From NCBI GenBank assembly GCA_900113995.1, contig FORK01000021.1, positions 1 to 57,866 on the forward strand: DNA of 57,866 nucleotides, in the 5' to 3' direction. Shown here in pieces: positions 25,479 to 34,631 of this stretch. The DNA is from Ruminococcaceae bacterium D5. GTDB lineage: Bacteria > Bacillota > Clostridia > Oscillospirales > Ruminococcaceae. The notes under the pieces are model-generated. The model was given only the letters and a program-made list of their open reading frames with translations, was not told where the DNA came from and ran no database searches. The translations under genes and the position numbers were made by a program. How positions within the stretch are numbered: the stretch's first letter is position 1; each line of letters opens with the position of its first letter.

Positions 25479-26672
25479 ATGGAATACCATATTGCAGACC
25501 GGATCGCCGGGGTACAGGGCTCGATGATCCGGGAACTGTTCAAGCTCGCTGCCGACCCGAACATGATCGCGTTTGGGGGCGGGAATCCCTCGCCCGACAC
25601 CTTCCCGACCGGGGAGATCGCGCGGATTACCGCCGATGTGCTGGCCAACAACCCTGCTTCGGTGCTTCAGTACGGCCTTTCCGAGGGTTATCCGCCCCTG
25701 CGCGAGACGATGAAGAGGCATCTTGAGACGGTGGAGCACATCTCCTTTGAGAAGAACGAGCTGTTCATCGTGTCGGGCGGACAGCAGTGCGCCGACCTCA
25801 TTACCAAGGTGCTGGTCAACGAGGGGGACACCGTGCTGGTGGAGGAGCCTTCCTTCGTCGGCTGTCTCAACACCTTCCGCTCCTACGGGGCGAAGCTCTG
25901 CGGCATCCCGATGGAGCCGGACGGAATGAACCTCGAGGCCCTTGAAAAGGCTCTGCGGGAGCAGAAGAAGGTGCGGCTGCTCTATATCATTTCGAGCTTC
26001 CAGAATCCGACCGGCTTCACCACCAGCGCCGAAAAGCGCAAAAAGATCTACGAGCTGGCGAAGAAGTACGACATCTGCATCTTTGAGGACAACCCCTATG
26101 GGGAGATCCGGTTTGCGGGCGAGCACATCGACCCGATCAAGTCCTTTGATACCGACGGCCGGGTGCTCTATGCGGGCAGCTTTTCCAAGACGATGGCGCC
26201 GGCCTTCCGGCTCGGCTTCCTTGCCTTTGACAAGGCGCTGACCGCCCGCATCACCGTCGCCAAGCAGTGTACCGACGTTCATTCGACCACCCTGTTCCAG
26301 TATATCTGCAATGAATACATGACCAAATGCGACTATAAGGGCCACATTGAAAGGACCTGCGCCCTCTACCGGCACAAGTGCGACCTGATGCTCGGCGAGA
26401 TGGAAAAGAAATTCCATCCCGATGTGCGCTTTAACCGTCCCGAGGGCGGGCTTTTCGTCATGGCCTTCCTGCCAGAGGGGATGGATTCCTACCCCTTTGT
26501 CGCCGAGGGGATCAAGCGTGGGGTCGCCTGCGTACCCGGCATTGCGTTTGCCGCCGACGAGGGAGGGACCCACAACGGCTTCCGCATGAACTACTCCTCC
26601 CCGTCGGACGAGAACATCGTCAGGGGCATCGATATTCTGGGCGGGCTGACCCACGAATGGATGTCGCGATAG
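25479..26672 (+). CDS. PLP-dependent aminotransferase, class I/II (2-aminoadipate type)
   Basis: A 397-residue fold-type I aminotransferase. The substrate-side FGGGNPSPDTFP, the cofactor segment SGGQQCADL, SSFQNPTGF, FEDNPYGEIRF and the PLP lysine in SFSKTMAPAFRLG are all present. It resembles stand-alone enzymes of the LysN/2-aminoadipate group related to MocR C-terminal domains, but has no DNA-binding domain. It probably acts on aromatic or branched amino acids or 2-aminoadipate; the specificity is open. GAAGGAGG precedes the ATG, and trpS follows 24 bases later. Confidence 0.9.
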   Translation: MEYHIADRIAGVQGSMIRELFKLAADPNMIAFGGGNPSPDTFPTGEIARITADVLANNPASVLQYGLSEGYPPLRETMKRHLETVEHISFEKNELFIVSGGQQCADLITKVLVNEGDTVLVEEPSFVGCLNTFRSYGAKLCGIPMEPDGMNLEALEKALREQKKVRLLYIISSFQNPTGFTTSAEKRKKIYELAKKYDICIFEDNPYGEIRFAGEHIDPIKSFDTDGRVLYAGSFSKTMAPAFRLGFLAFDKALTARITVAKQCTDVHSTTLFQYICNEYMTKCDYKGHIERTCALYRHKCDLMLGEMEKKFHPDVRFNRPEGGLFVMAFLPEGMDSYPFVAEGIKRGVACVPGIAFAADEGGTHNGFRMNYSSPSDENIVRGIDILGGLTHEWMSR

Positions 26673-26696
26673 ATCCTGGAAGGAAGGTTGATTTTA

Positions 26697-27716
26697 ATGA
26701 GTGAAGTGATGGCCGCGCCTGCCGCGGAAAAGAAGAAGGTCGTCCTCTCGGGCATTCAGCCCTCGGGGCTTATCACCATCGGCAACTACCTCGGCGCGGT
26801 GAAGAACTGGGCGGAAATTCAGGAGCAGTACCGCTGTGTCTTTATGATTGCAAACCTCCATGCCACCACCGTCCGGCAGGAGCCTGCCGCCCTGCGCAAA
26901 AACACCCTCGAGGCCTATGCCATGCTGCTCGCATGCGGGGTTGACCCCAAGCGCAGCATCGTGTTTGTGCAGAGTCAGAACCCCCACCACACCGAGCTGA
27001 TGTGGGCGCTCAACTGCTATACTCAGTTCGGCGAGCTTTCCCGCATGACCCAGTTTAAGGATAAGTCGGCCCGCTATGCCGACAATGTCAACGCCGGGCT
27101 TTTCACCTACCCCACCCTGATGGCCGCCGATATCCTGTTGTATCAGGCCGATTATGTGCCGGTCGGCATCGACCAGAAGCAGCATGTCGAGCTGACCCGC
27201 GACATCGCCCAGCGGATGAACGGGGTGCTGGGAAACCTCTTCACCATGCCGGAGTGCCTCTTCCCCAAGGCGGGGGCAAAGATCATGGCGTTGACCGATC
27301 CCACCAAGAAGATGTCCAAATCCGATCCGAATCCCAAGTCCTACGTCGCGGTGCTCGACCCGAAGGATACGGTGATCAAGAAGTTTAAGAGCGCGGTGAC
27401 CGACTCGGGAAGCGGCATCTGCCGCGCAGAGGGCAAGGAGGGCATCGGAAACCTGATGACCATCTATTCGGCCTTCACCGGCAAGAGCGACGAGGAGATT
27501 GCCGCCGAGTTCGAGGGCAGAGGCTATGGCGATTTCAAGCTGGCGGTCGGTGAGACGGTGGCCGATGTTCTGGCCCCGGTCCGCGAGCGGTTTGCGGCGC
27601 TGATGCAGGACCGCGCTTATCTCGACGCCTGCTGTGCCGAAGGGCTGGAACAGGCGATGCGCATTTCCCAGCGCACCCGGGACAAGGTTTATAAGAAGAT
27701 CGGCTTTTTCCTTTAA
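26697..27716 (+). CDS. trpS: Tryptophanyl-tRNA synthetase
   Basis: A 339-residue class I aminoacyl-tRNA synthetase that charges tRNA-Trp. SGIQPSGLITIGNYLGA holds the HIGH-like motif (TIGN), and KKMSKSDPN is the KMSKS loop. ADILLYQADYVPVGIDQKQH, which binds tryptophan and ATP, is intact. AAGGAAGG lies nine bases before ATG 26697; the in-frame TTG at 26688 abuts that site. The leader and the preceding gene show no T-box, so control would come from the shared promoter with the aminotransferase. Confidence 0.96.
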   Translation: MSEVMAAPAAEKKKVVLSGIQPSGLITIGNYLGAVKNWAEIQEQYRCVFMIANLHATTVRQEPAALRKNTLEAYAMLLACGVDPKRSIVFVQSQNPHHTELMWALNCYTQFGELSRMTQFKDKSARYADNVNAGLFTYPTLMAADILLYQADYVPVGIDQKQHVELTRDIAQRMNGVLGNLFTMPECLFPKAGAKIMALTDPTKKMSKSDPNPKSYVAVLDPKDTVIKKFKSAVTDSGSGICRAEGKEGIGNLMTIYSAFTGKSDEEIAAEFEGRGYGDFKLAVGETVADVLAPVRERFAALMQDRAYLDACCAEGLEQAMRISQRTRDKVYKKIGFFL

Positions 27717-27820
27717 GAGCGAAACCGTTTCGCCCGTTTGAACGAATCGGCAGGCGGATTGCGGGAGCTTGCGCTGCCGGCGCAGACCAAAACTGTTTTG
27801 TCCTTTTGAGCGAACCGGAA

Positions 27821-27861
27821 AGGCCGGATGAAAAGCGTCTCGCTTTTCATCCGGCCTTTTT
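27821..27861. terminator. Bidirectional terminator between trpS and the MBL gene
   Basis: 17-bp perfect arms (27821-27837, 27841-27857) with a three-base loop, followed by TTTT on the plus strand and preceded by an A-rich tract that serves the opposite gene. Confidence 0.88.
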
Positions 27862-27889
27862 GTGCAGGACAGGCGCCGGGCCGCGCTTT

Positions 27890-28768
27890 TTAAGCCTGTT
27901 CCCAGAGCAGCAGGTTGTTTTCAAACCGGACGGACAGTCTGCCGGTATCCTTCAGCCATGAAAGATACGAGCGGACGGTGCTGCCCACCAGGACGTACTG
28001 CTCAAAGCTCATGGTCAGGCCGTAATCTGCAAACAGCCTTTGCAGAATCGTTTCGAAACAGAGAGGCTCCCGGCAGAGGAGGGTGATTTTCTCCGCCACC
28101 TCCAGAACCTTGTCGATATTGTACTGGGCAAGTTGGGCGATGTCGCCGGTCACCGGCGCATGAGCGGGCACGAATGCACGGGCGGACATCCCCTTGACTA
28201 GTTCCAGTGTGCTCAGGTAGGCTTCGGCATCGTAGAGAAAGCTGATTTGGTACTTTTCGAGCGTTTCCCGGCTGGAGAGACAGTCCGCCAGATAGATTAC
28301 GCCGTCGGAGGTCTGGAAACCCACCATGTCGAAGAAATGCCCCGGCAGGGGAATGACCGAAAAGCCCTCCGGCAGGCTGCCGCCGTCGAGAGGAAGCGCC
28401 GCGCTTTCCCTCGCCATTAAAAACTTATGCCGCAGGTCGCGGCAGGGGAAGCCGCCGTACAGGAAGGAAGGCTCAAGAACCGGATGCCTGGTAAAGCAGC
28501 ATTCCATGCCCGGCGCGTAGACGGCACAGCCGGTCTGCTCCTGTAAATACCGGTTGCCCCCGATGTGATCGGCATTGGAATGGGTGTTGTAAATTGCAGT
28601 GAGGCGCCATCCGTTTGCATCCAGAAGCTTTTTGATTTTCCGGCCGGCCTCCTTGTCGTTTCCGCTGTCAATCAGGCAGACGCCGGTATCGCTGAGCCTG
28701 ACAAGCCCGATTTTTACGGGACTTTCAATATAATAGCTTTTTTCAGAAATTTGAATCAATTCATACAT
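27890..28768 (-). CDS. MBL-fold metallo-hydrolase
   Basis: A 292-residue metallo-beta-lactamase-fold protein. The metal motif reads THSNADHIGG, so the usual second histidine of HxHxDH is asparagine, a variant known in some clades. Other ligands are in LPGHFFDM, YLADCLS and PAHAPV. Residues ~215-292 form an additional helical/winged domain (SYLSWLKDTGRLSVRFENN). The substrate is unknown. AGGAGG precedes the ATG. It is transcribed alone, convergent with trpS. Confidence 0.88.
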   Translation of the reverse strand: MYELIQISEKSYYIESPVKIGLVRLSDTGVCLIDSGNDKEAGRKIKKLLDANGWRLTAIYNTHSNADHIGGNRYLQEQTGCAVYAPGMECCFTRHPVLEPSFLYGGFPCRDLRHKFLMARESAALPLDGGSLPEGFSVIPLPGHFFDMVGFQTSDGVIYLADCLSSRETLEKYQISFLYDAEAYLSTLELVKGMSARAFVPAHAPVTGDIAQLAQYNIDKVLEVAEKITLLCREPLCFETILQRLFADYGLTMSFEQYVLVGSTVRSYLSWLKDTGRLSVRFENNLLLWEQA

Positions 28769-29082
28769 ATACGGCGCCTCCTGTCAGTTGATACCATTCA
28801 TCATGCCACGGATTTCCGGCCTTTTTAAGAAGATCCATTCAAATTGGGGAACTTATTGAGGCGCACAATTACAGTATCCGCGGCAGCACCGTCCGGAAGA
28901 AACTGCAAAAGTTGATTCCAGTCATTTTTCTTCCGTTTCTCTTGACATTCGTTTTTTGCTTGCTGATATTGAGCGCGGAAGGGGATATTTGCTTTGATGG
29001 TTTTAGTACTTCCCGGCGGTCAATCATTGGAACAGTTGGCCGCTTTTGATTGATAAGATTAAGGAAGCTGCGCCGCGCAACG
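28769..29082. other. Gap with no assignable gene
   Basis: The region is AT-richer than average. One plus-strand frame is open from about 28840 to 29047 with a hydrophobic stretch (LIPVIFLPFLLTFVFCLLIL) but has no start codon or ribosome-binding site, so it may be a remnant. Nothing else stands out. Confidence 0.4.
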
Positions 29083-29114
29083 AAAAACGCCGCCCCAGAT
29101 TGGGCGGCGTTTTT
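29083..29114 (-). terminator. Terminator of glnN
   Basis: AAAAACGCCGCCC and GGGCGGCGTTTTT arms around a six-base loop; symmetric, 50 bases after the glnN stop. Confidence 0.9.
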
Positions 29115-29165
29115 CAGATGCAGACAGGGAAAGGAAGATAGCAAAAGGAGAGGAGAAGGAAGAAA

Positions 29166-31253
29166 TCAAATGGAGAAAAGGATTTTGCCGTAGGTCGGGA
29201 AGGGCCATACATCCTCATCGACCGCAGCCTCCAGTTCATCGGCCACCGCGCGCAGCTCCTGCATGGCGGCGAAGATCGAATCGTGGTGATACTTCGCGCA
29301 GCCGAGCAGGTCGGCGTGTTCCTTTGCGCCGAGGAGAAGGCTGTCAAGCGCCTCAATCTTCTTGTCGAGGCAGGCGGCACGCAGCGAAAGCTTGGAGACA
29401 AGCGATTCCTCCAGCGCGCAGCCGATCGAGGGAGAGAGAGTTTTCTTGGCCATTGCCGTTTCGGCAAGGTAACGGGTATAGCGCATGACCGCCGGCAGAA
29501 TGTTTTTGCGTGCCATGTCGAGCATGGTGATCGCCTCAATGTCGATGGTCTTGCAGTAATTTTCAAGGGTAATCTCGTAGCGGGAGAAGATCTCGGTTTC
29601 CGAAAGAACCCCGTGCTTGGTAAAGAGGGCGATGCTCTTTTGGCTGACAAAAGCAGGCAGCGCCTCGGGAGTGCTCTTGAGATTCAAGAGCCCGCGCTTG
29701 GCGGCCTCCGCCTGCCAGGCGCCGGCGTAGCCGTCCCCGTTGAAGATAATCCTCTGGTGTTCACGCACCGTCTTTTTGATCAGGTCGTTGAGGGCCTTGG
29801 TGAAGTCGGAAGCGCCCTCCAGAAGATCGGCAAACTGCGAGAGTTCCTCGGCGACGATGGTGTTGAGGACAAAGTTCGGCCCCGCGATCGAGAAGGCCGA
29901 GCCGGGCATCCGAAATTCAAACTTGTTTCCGGTGAAGGCAAACGGGGAGGTCCGGTTGCGGTCGGTCAGGTCCTTGGGGAAGCGCGGCAGTACGTTGACC
30001 CCGATGGTCATATCCTCGGCCATGCTGCCGTTGTAAGGCTTGCCGGTTGCAATCGCATCGAGGATGCCGGTGAGCTGGTCGCCCAAGAACATCGAGAGGA
30101 TGGCGGGCGGCGCTTCGTTCGCGCCGAGGCGGTGGTCGTTGCCGGCGGAGGCAACCGAAACCCGCAGCAGGTCCTGATAATCATCGACAGCCTTGATGAC
30201 GGCGGCGAGGAACAGCAGGAACTGGGCATTTTCCTGTGGGGATTCGCCGGGTTCGAGAAGATTCAAGCCGGTGTCGGTCGAAAGGGACCAGTTGTTGTGC
30301 TTGCCCGAACCATTGATGCCGGCGAACGGCTTCTCGTGCAGCAGGCATACCATGTTGTGCCGCAGCGCAACCTTCTTCATCAGCTCCATCGTAAGCTGGT
30401 TGTGATCGGTCGCGGTGTTGACGGCAGAAAAGATCGGGGCCAGCTCGTACTGGGCGGGGGCGACCTCCTTGTGTTCGGTTTTGGCGAGGACGCCGAGCTT
30501 CCAAAGCTCTTCGTCGAGGTCTTTCATGTAGGCGGCCACAGCCGGATCGATCGCACCGAAGTAGTGGTCATCCATCTCCTGCCCCTTGGGTGACTTGGCG
30601 CCGAACAGGGTGCGTCCGGTATAGACGAGATCGCGGCGCTTCTCAAACATCTCTTTCGAGATGAGGAAGTACTCCTGCTCGGGGCCGGCGGTGGCAAACA
30701 CCCGTCTGGCCTTGGTGCCAAAGAGCTTCAGGATTCGGAGCGCCTGCTTGTTGATTGCCTCGTTCGAGCGCATCAGGGGCGTTTTCTTGTCGAGCGCCTC
30801 GCCGCCGTAGGAGCAGAAGGCGGTGGGAATGCAGAGGGTATTGTCCTTGATGAAGGCGGGGGAGGTGGGGTCCCACGCGGTGTAGCCCCGGGCTTCAAAG
30901 GTGGCGCGCAGGCCGCCCGAGGGGAAGGAAGAGGCGTCCGGCTCGCCGCGGATCAGCTCTTTGCCGGAAAAGTCCATAATCACCTTGCCGTCCCCGAGCG
31001 GGGAGATAAAGCTGTCGTGCTTCTCGGCGGTGATGCCGGTCATCGGCTGGAACCAGTGGGTGAAATGGGTGATGCCTTTTTCCACCGCCCAGTCCTTCAT
31101 GGCGCTGGCGATCACATTGGCCAGTTCAAGCGAAAGGGGCTCGCCCGCCTCAATGGTCCGGCGGAATTCCTTGTAGCTGATTTTGGGAAGCTTGGTACGC
31201 ATCACGCTGTCGTCGAACACCATGCTGCCGAACAGTTCCGGTACTTTGGACAT
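29166..31253 (-). CDS. glnN: Glutamine synthetase type III
   Basis: A 695-residue type III glutamine synthetase, the large form found in clostridia, Bacteroides and cyanobacteria. It makes glutamine from glutamate, ammonia and ATP. The start [14 protein letters not shown], the [14 protein letters not shown] block, and the catalytic region [19 protein letters not shown] with [16 protein letters not shown] are typical. [14 protein letters not shown] and [20 protein letters not shown] contain active-site residues. GCAGGAGGG precedes the ATG. It has a consensus promoter and a terminator in its leader, and is divergent from a type I synthetase. Confidence 0.96.
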   Translation of the reverse strand: MSKVPELFGSMVFDDSVMRTKLPKISYKEFRRTIEAGEPLSLELANVIASAMKDWAVEKGITHFTHWFQPMTGITAEKHDSFISPLGDGKVIMDFSGKELIRGEPDASSFPSGGLRATFEARGYTAWDPTSPAFIKDNTLCIPTAFCSYGGEALDKKTPLMRSNEAINKQALRILKLFGTKARRVFATAGPEQEYFLISKEMFEKRRDLVYTGRTLFGAKSPKGQEMDDHYFGAIDPAVAAYMKDLDEELWKLGVLAKTEHKEVAPAQYELAPIFSAVNTATDHNQLTMELMKKVALRHNMVCLLHEKPFAGINGSGKHNNWSLSTDTGLNLLEPGESPQENAQFLLFLAAVIKAVDDYQDLLRVSVASAGNDHRLGANEAPPAILSMFLGDQLTGILDAIATGKPYNGSMAEDMTIGVNVLPRFPKDLTDRNRTSPFAFTGNKFEFRMPGSAFSIAGPNFVLNTIVAEELSQFADLLEGASDFTKALNDLIKKTVREHQRIIFNGDGYAGAWQAEAAKRGLLNLKSTPEALPAFVSQKSIALFTKHGVLSETEIFSRYEITLENYCKTIDIEAITMLDMARKNILPAVMRYTRYLAETAMAKKTLSPSIGCALEESLVSKLSLRAACLDKKIEALDSLLLGAKEHADLLGCAKYHHDSIFAAMQELRAVADELEAAVDEDVWPFPTYGKILFSI

Positions 31254-31298
31254 GATAGAAACCCTCCTGCATCATTCATATTTCGAGATGCCTCTGCA

Positions 31299-31340
31299 TG
31301 CAAAAAAGGCGCTGCGAGTCTTGCAACTCACAGCGCCTTT
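31299..31340 (-). terminator. Intrinsic terminator in the glnN leader (attenuator candidate)
   Basis: A 15-bp RNA stem with one G-U pair (31305-31319 with 31326-31340), a hexaloop UGCAAG and a run of six U. It lies between the glnN promoter and its start, with only about a dozen bases from the expected transcription start. Confidence 0.8.
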
Positions 31341-31354
31341 GCTGTTATGGCGTT

Positions 31355-31383
31355 ATTATAGCGGCTATTTTTGCGGATGTCAA
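31355..31383 (-). promoter_or_regulatory. glnN promoter, full consensus
   Basis: TTGACA (31378-31383) and TATAAT (31355-31360) on the minus strand with a 17-bp spacer: a perfect sigma-A match. Confidence 0.9.
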
Positions 31384-31414
31384 CAGACTTTCCAAAAAAA
31401 TTTGGTGAAATTGC

Positions 31415-31443
31415 TTTTCATTTTCCGGCAGATCGGTTATAAT
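31415..31443 (+). promoter_or_regulatory. glnA promoter
   Basis: TTTTCA (31415-31420) and TATAAT (31438-31443) with a 17-bp spacer. Confidence 0.65.
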
Positions 31444-31470
31444 CAAATTCAGAAGCCATATGAATGGAGA

Positions 31471-31527
31471 ATGCCGTCCCCCTGCACAGAGGCGGAGGCG
31501 CGGCATCCGCGATGATGCAGCAGGGGG
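31471..31527 (+). promoter_or_regulatory. glnA leader with possible Shine-Dalgarno sequestration
   Basis: CCCCCTG (31478-31484) is complementary to CAGGGGG (31521-31527), which includes the glnA ribosome-binding site. ATGCCG (31471-31476) can pair with CGGCAT (31501-31506), enclosing the first element only. The two pairings are mutually exclusive or would form a pseudoknot. Confidence 0.45.
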
Positions 31528-31534
31528 AACTCCG

Positions 31535-32857
31535 ATGATGCGATACACTGAAAATGAAGTGATGGAATTTGTCCGCGAGAATGAAGTGAAGTTTATCCGC
31601 CTCGCCTTCTGTGACCTCTTCGGCGCGCAGAAGAACATCTCGATCACCGCCGAGGAATTGCCCCGCGCCTTTGCGGGCGGAATTTCCTTCGACGCCTCGG
31701 CCATCGAGGGCTTTTTGAACGTTGACCGTTCCGATCTCTTCCTCTTTCCCGAGCCGGATACCCTCGCGGTGCTGCCCTGGCGCCCGGGACGGGGACGGGC
31801 GGCGCGGCTCTTCTGCGAGATTCGCCATCCCGACGGCGCCCCTTTTGAGGGGGACGGCCGCTATCTGCTCAAAAAGGCCTGCGCGCGTGCGCGGGAGATG
31901 GGCTATCTTTGCCAGATCGGTCCCGAGTGCGAGTTTTACCTCTTTGAGCTGGACGAGAAGGGAAATCCCACCACCCTGCCGATCGATACGGCGGGTTATC
32001 TCGATGTGGCTCCCGCCGACAGGGGAGAAAATATCCGCCGCGACATCTGCCTGACCCTCGAGGAGATGGGCATCGTGCCCGAGAGCTTCCACCATGAACA
32101 GGGGCCGGGGCAGAATGAGATCGATTTCCGCTATTCCGACGCGCTGACCGCCGCCGATCAGGTCGTGACCTTCAAGGGCGCGGTGCGGACGATGGCCGCT
32201 CAGAACGGGATGTTCGCCTCCTTCCTGCCCAAGCCGATGCTCGACTGCGCGGGGAGCGGCTTCCACATCAACATGTCCCTTTCGAAGGATGGGCGCAACA
32301 TCTTCCAAAACGGCGGCGGACAGCACTGCCCTGAGGCGGAGGGTTTCCTCGCGGGGATTCTCGCACGGGTGCGGGAGATTACCGCGATCCTCAACCCGCT
32401 GACCAACTCCTACCGGCGGTTCGGCGCCTTTGAAGCGCCGCGTTACATTACGTGGTCCCACTCCAACCGCTCGCAGCTCATCCGAATTCCCGCCGTCACA
32501 GGCGAATATGCCCGGATTGAGCTGCGTTCCCCCGACCCGGCCTGCAATCCCTATTTCGCCTTTGCCCTGCTTATCCATGCGGGACTCGACGGCGTCGAGC
32601 AGGGACTTGCGCTCCCTGCGGCCTGTGAGCACGACCTTTACCATGCCGGAGAAACCCTGCTGGCTGATTATGAGCGTCTGCCCGCCGATCTCGGCGAGGC
32701 CCTTGACCTGCTGGAGCAGAGCGAACTTGTGCGCCGGGTCCTTCCTTCAGATACCCTCGCCAAGTTTCTTTCGGCCAAGCGGCGGGCGCAGGCGGCGAAT
32801 CTGCGGGCGGAGGACCCGTTCGGCCTGGAGCACAGGACAGATTTTCTGCGGTATTGA
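31535..32857 (+). CDS. glnA: Glutamine synthetase type I
   Basis: A 440-residue type I synthetase of the alpha (short) group. The N-terminal FCDLFGAQKNISI and FDASAIEGF are typical. The ATP/metal site contains GPECEFYLFELDEKG, HHEQGPGQNEIDF and GSGFHINMSLSK; NSYRRFGAFEAPRYITWS and ELRSPDPACNPYFAFAL complete the core. ATG 31535 follows GGGGGA. The longer in-frame ATG at 31460 lacks a ribosome-binding site and would start inside the structured leader. An ANTAR regulator gene follows 36 bases downstream. Confidence 0.95.
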   Translation: MMRYTENEVMEFVRENEVKFIRLAFCDLFGAQKNISITAEELPRAFAGGISFDASAIEGFLNVDRSDLFLFPEPDTLAVLPWRPGRGRAARLFCEIRHPDGAPFEGDGRYLLKKACARAREMGYLCQIGPECEFYLFELDEKGNPTTLPIDTAGYLDVAPADRGENIRRDICLTLEEMGIVPESFHHEQGPGQNEIDFRYSDALTAADQVVTFKGAVRTMAAQNGMFASFLPKPMLDCAGSGFHINMSLSKDGRNIFQNGGGQHCPEAEGFLAGILARVREITAILNPLTNSYRRFGAFEAPRYITWSHSNRSQLIRIPAVTGEYARIELRSPDPACNPYFAFALLIHAGLDGVEQGLALPAACEHDLYHAGETLLADYERLPADLGEALDLLEQSELVRRVLPSDTLAKFLSAKRRAQAANLRAEDPFGLEHRTDFLRY

Positions 32858-32893
32858 GCGGCGGATGCCTCACCGGGGAAAGGAGGGCGACGG

Positions 32894-33463
32894 ATGAACA
32901 GAACCCTGGTGGTTTCCTCTTCGGCCGCGGGCGCCCAGCTTGTGCAGGAACTGCTGCCCGCGCGTGATTACTCTCCGGTGGTCGTCGCCGGGGGAGGGGC
33001 TGAAGCGCGGCGCTTCTGTGCCGAAAGCGATTTTGACCTCGTCATCATCAACGCCCCCCTTTCCGATGAATTCGGACATGACCTCGCGGTGAACGTCGCC
33101 TCCCAGTCGGCGGCCGGCGTGGTCATTTTGGTAAAAAACGAGCGGGCCGACGAGGTTGCCGCAAGGGTCGAAACGGCAGGGGTTTTTGTCATCCCCAAGC
33201 CGGTTTCCCGGCCGTTTTTCTTTCAGGCGATGCGGCTGGTCGACGTCTCGCACCGGCGGATGCTCGGCCTGCAGCGGGAGAACCGCAGGCTCCGGACCTC
33301 CATAGAGGAGATCCGGCTGATCGACCGGGCCAAATGCGCGCTGATCCAATGCCTTTTGATGACCGAGCCGCAGGCCCACCGCTACATTGAGAAGCAGGCG
33401 ATGGATCTGCGCTGCCCCAAGCGTCAGATTGCAGAAAATATTCTAAAAACCTACGAGATATGA
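32894..33463 (+). CDS. ANTAR-domain response regulator (NitR-like)
   Basis: A 189-residue protein with a receiver-like N-terminal domain (LVVSSSAAGAQLV, DFDLVIINAPLSDEFG) and a C-terminal ANTAR RNA-binding domain (LIDRAKCALIQCLLMTEPQAHRYIEKQAMD). The phosphoacceptor aspartate position appears to be Asn or altered, so control by phosphorylation is uncertain. ANTAR proteins prevent termination by binding paired RNA hairpins. A glnA-ANTAR arrangement (nitR) is known from Clostridium. The likely targets are leaders of the neighbouring nitrogen genes. AAAGGAGGG precedes the ATG. Confidence 0.88.
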   Translation: MNRTLVVSSSAAGAQLVQELLPARDYSPVVVAGGGAEARRFCAESDFDLVIINAPLSDEFGHDLAVNVASQSAAGVVILVKNERADEVAARVETAGVFVIPKPVSRPFFFQAMRLVDVSHRRMLGLQRENRRLRTSIEEIRLIDRAKCALIQCLLMTEPQAHRYIEKQAMDLRCPKRQIAENILKTYEI

Positions 33464-33496
33464 CCGCCCGATTTGTGCAGCAGAGCGGGCGGTTTT
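33463..33496 (+). terminator. Terminator of the glnA-nitR operon
   Basis: ACCGCCCG (33463-33470) and CGGGCGGT (33486-33493) arms, a 15-base loop, then TTT; it overlaps the last base of the ANTAR stop codon. Confidence 0.7.
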
Positions 33497-33499
33497 CTC

Positions 33500-33529
33500 T
33501 TGCCAAAGGGCATGGTTTCATGTTACAAT
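33500..33529 (+). promoter_or_regulatory. dapF promoter
   Basis: TTGCCA (33500-33505) and TACAAT (33524-33529) with an 18-bp spacer. The leader to the ATG is about 130 bases and shows no assigned element. Confidence 0.65.
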
Positions 33530-33668
33530 AATTTTCGAATTGGAAAGCTTCAGACAATGGCGTCGGAAGGGATTTTTTGTGGACGACAAAATCTCGACCG
33601 GCGCTTTCTGTTGAAGACGAAAGCACCCCTCTGCGGGGAAAACTACAGGGAAGGAAGATGACCGGGAG

Positions 33669-34517
33669 ATGCAGAACAAGACTCTTCATTTTACCAAGAT
33701 GCACGGATGCGGCAACGATTATATCTACTTCAATTGCTTTGAAGAAACGGTGGAAAATCCGGAGGAGCTGAGTATCCGCCTCTCGGACCGCCACTTCGGC
33801 GTCGGCGGAGACGGCATTGTGCTCATCTGCCCCTCAAAGACGGCGGACGCGCGGATGCGGATGTTCAACGCCGACGGCAGCGAGGGGAAGATGTGCGGCA
33901 ATGCGACCCGATGCATCGGCAAATACCTCTATGAGCGCGGGGGAGTCCGTAAGGATGTGATCACCCTTGAGACGCTCAGCGGAATCAAAACGCTGCGCCT
34001 GACCGTTGAGGACGGCGTTGTTTCGTCGGTGCAGGTCGATATGGGAGCGCCGGTCCTCGAGCCTGCGCTGATTCCGGTGAAACTGCCGGGAGAACGGGCA
34101 GTCAATGCGACCGCTTTGCTGGCAGGAGCAACCCGCACCTTCTCCTGTGTCTCGATGGGAAACCCCCACTGCGTCCTTTTCACCACCGGTGTGGCCGGGC
34201 TTGATCTCGAGCGGATCGGCCCCAGCTATGAGAACGACCCCCTCTTTCCGGAGCGGGTCAACACCGAATTCGTCGAGGTGCTCGATTCCCATACCCTGCG
34301 GATGCGGGTCTGGGAGCGGGGCAGCGGCGAAACCCTCGCCTGCGGCACCGGCGCCTGCGCCTCGGCGGTTGCGGCGGTCCTCGCCGGGCACTGCCCTCTC
34401 AACGAGGATATCGTCCTGAAGCTGCGCGGCGGCGACCTCGTAATCCGCTACACCGGTGAAACGGTGCTGATGAGCGGCGGCGCAACCTTCGTTTTTGACG
34501 GCGCAGTGCAAGCGTAA
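33669..34517 (+). CDS. dapF: Diaminopimelate epimerase
   Basis: A 282-residue epimerase that converts LL- to meso-diaminopimelate for lysine and peptidoglycan. The two active-site cysteines are in GKMCGNATRC and LACGTGACA, and MHGCGNDYIYF is the typical start. MGNPHCV and NTEFVEV are also conserved. It is followed by pyrG and dapL, so the operon combines the two steps that make and use LL-diaminopimelate. The N-terminus is set by ATG 33669 after AAGGAAG; no better start exists. Confidence 0.95.
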   Translation: MQNKTLHFTKMHGCGNDYIYFNCFEETVENPEELSIRLSDRHFGVGGDGIVLICPSKTADARMRMFNADGSEGKMCGNATRCIGKYLYERGGVRKDVITLETLSGIKTLRLTVEDGVVSSVQVDMGAPVLEPALIPVKLPGERAVNATALLAGATRTFSCVSMGNPHCVLFTTGVAGLDLERIGPSYENDPLFPERVNTEFVEVLDSHTLRMRVWERGSGETLACGTGACASAVAAVLAGHCPLNEDIVLKLRGGDLVIRYTGETVLMSGGATFVFDGAVQA

Positions 34518-34631
34518 CGCCGGCTGAATAAAAGGATAACGCGCAAAAAGAGCGCGGCGCGGCGGGGACGGGGGTCCGGAAAGGGCCGGTTGGGATTCCC
34601 GCGGCGTGAAGAAAGGAAAGGGAATCTGAAC

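Noticed and set aside
26600-26697. T-box leader for trpS
   Set aside because: trpS follows the aminotransferase by 24 bases, and no T-box sequence or specifier loop is present there or in the operon leader.
28840-29047. Small membrane protein frame on the plus strand before the glnN terminator
   Set aside because: No start codon or ribosome-binding site; kept as a possible remnant in the gap description.
31299-31347. Classic ANTAR target with two hexaloop hairpins in the glnN leader
   Set aside because: The only hairpin has loop UGCAAG, without A at position 1 and G at position 4, and there is no space for a second hairpin before it.
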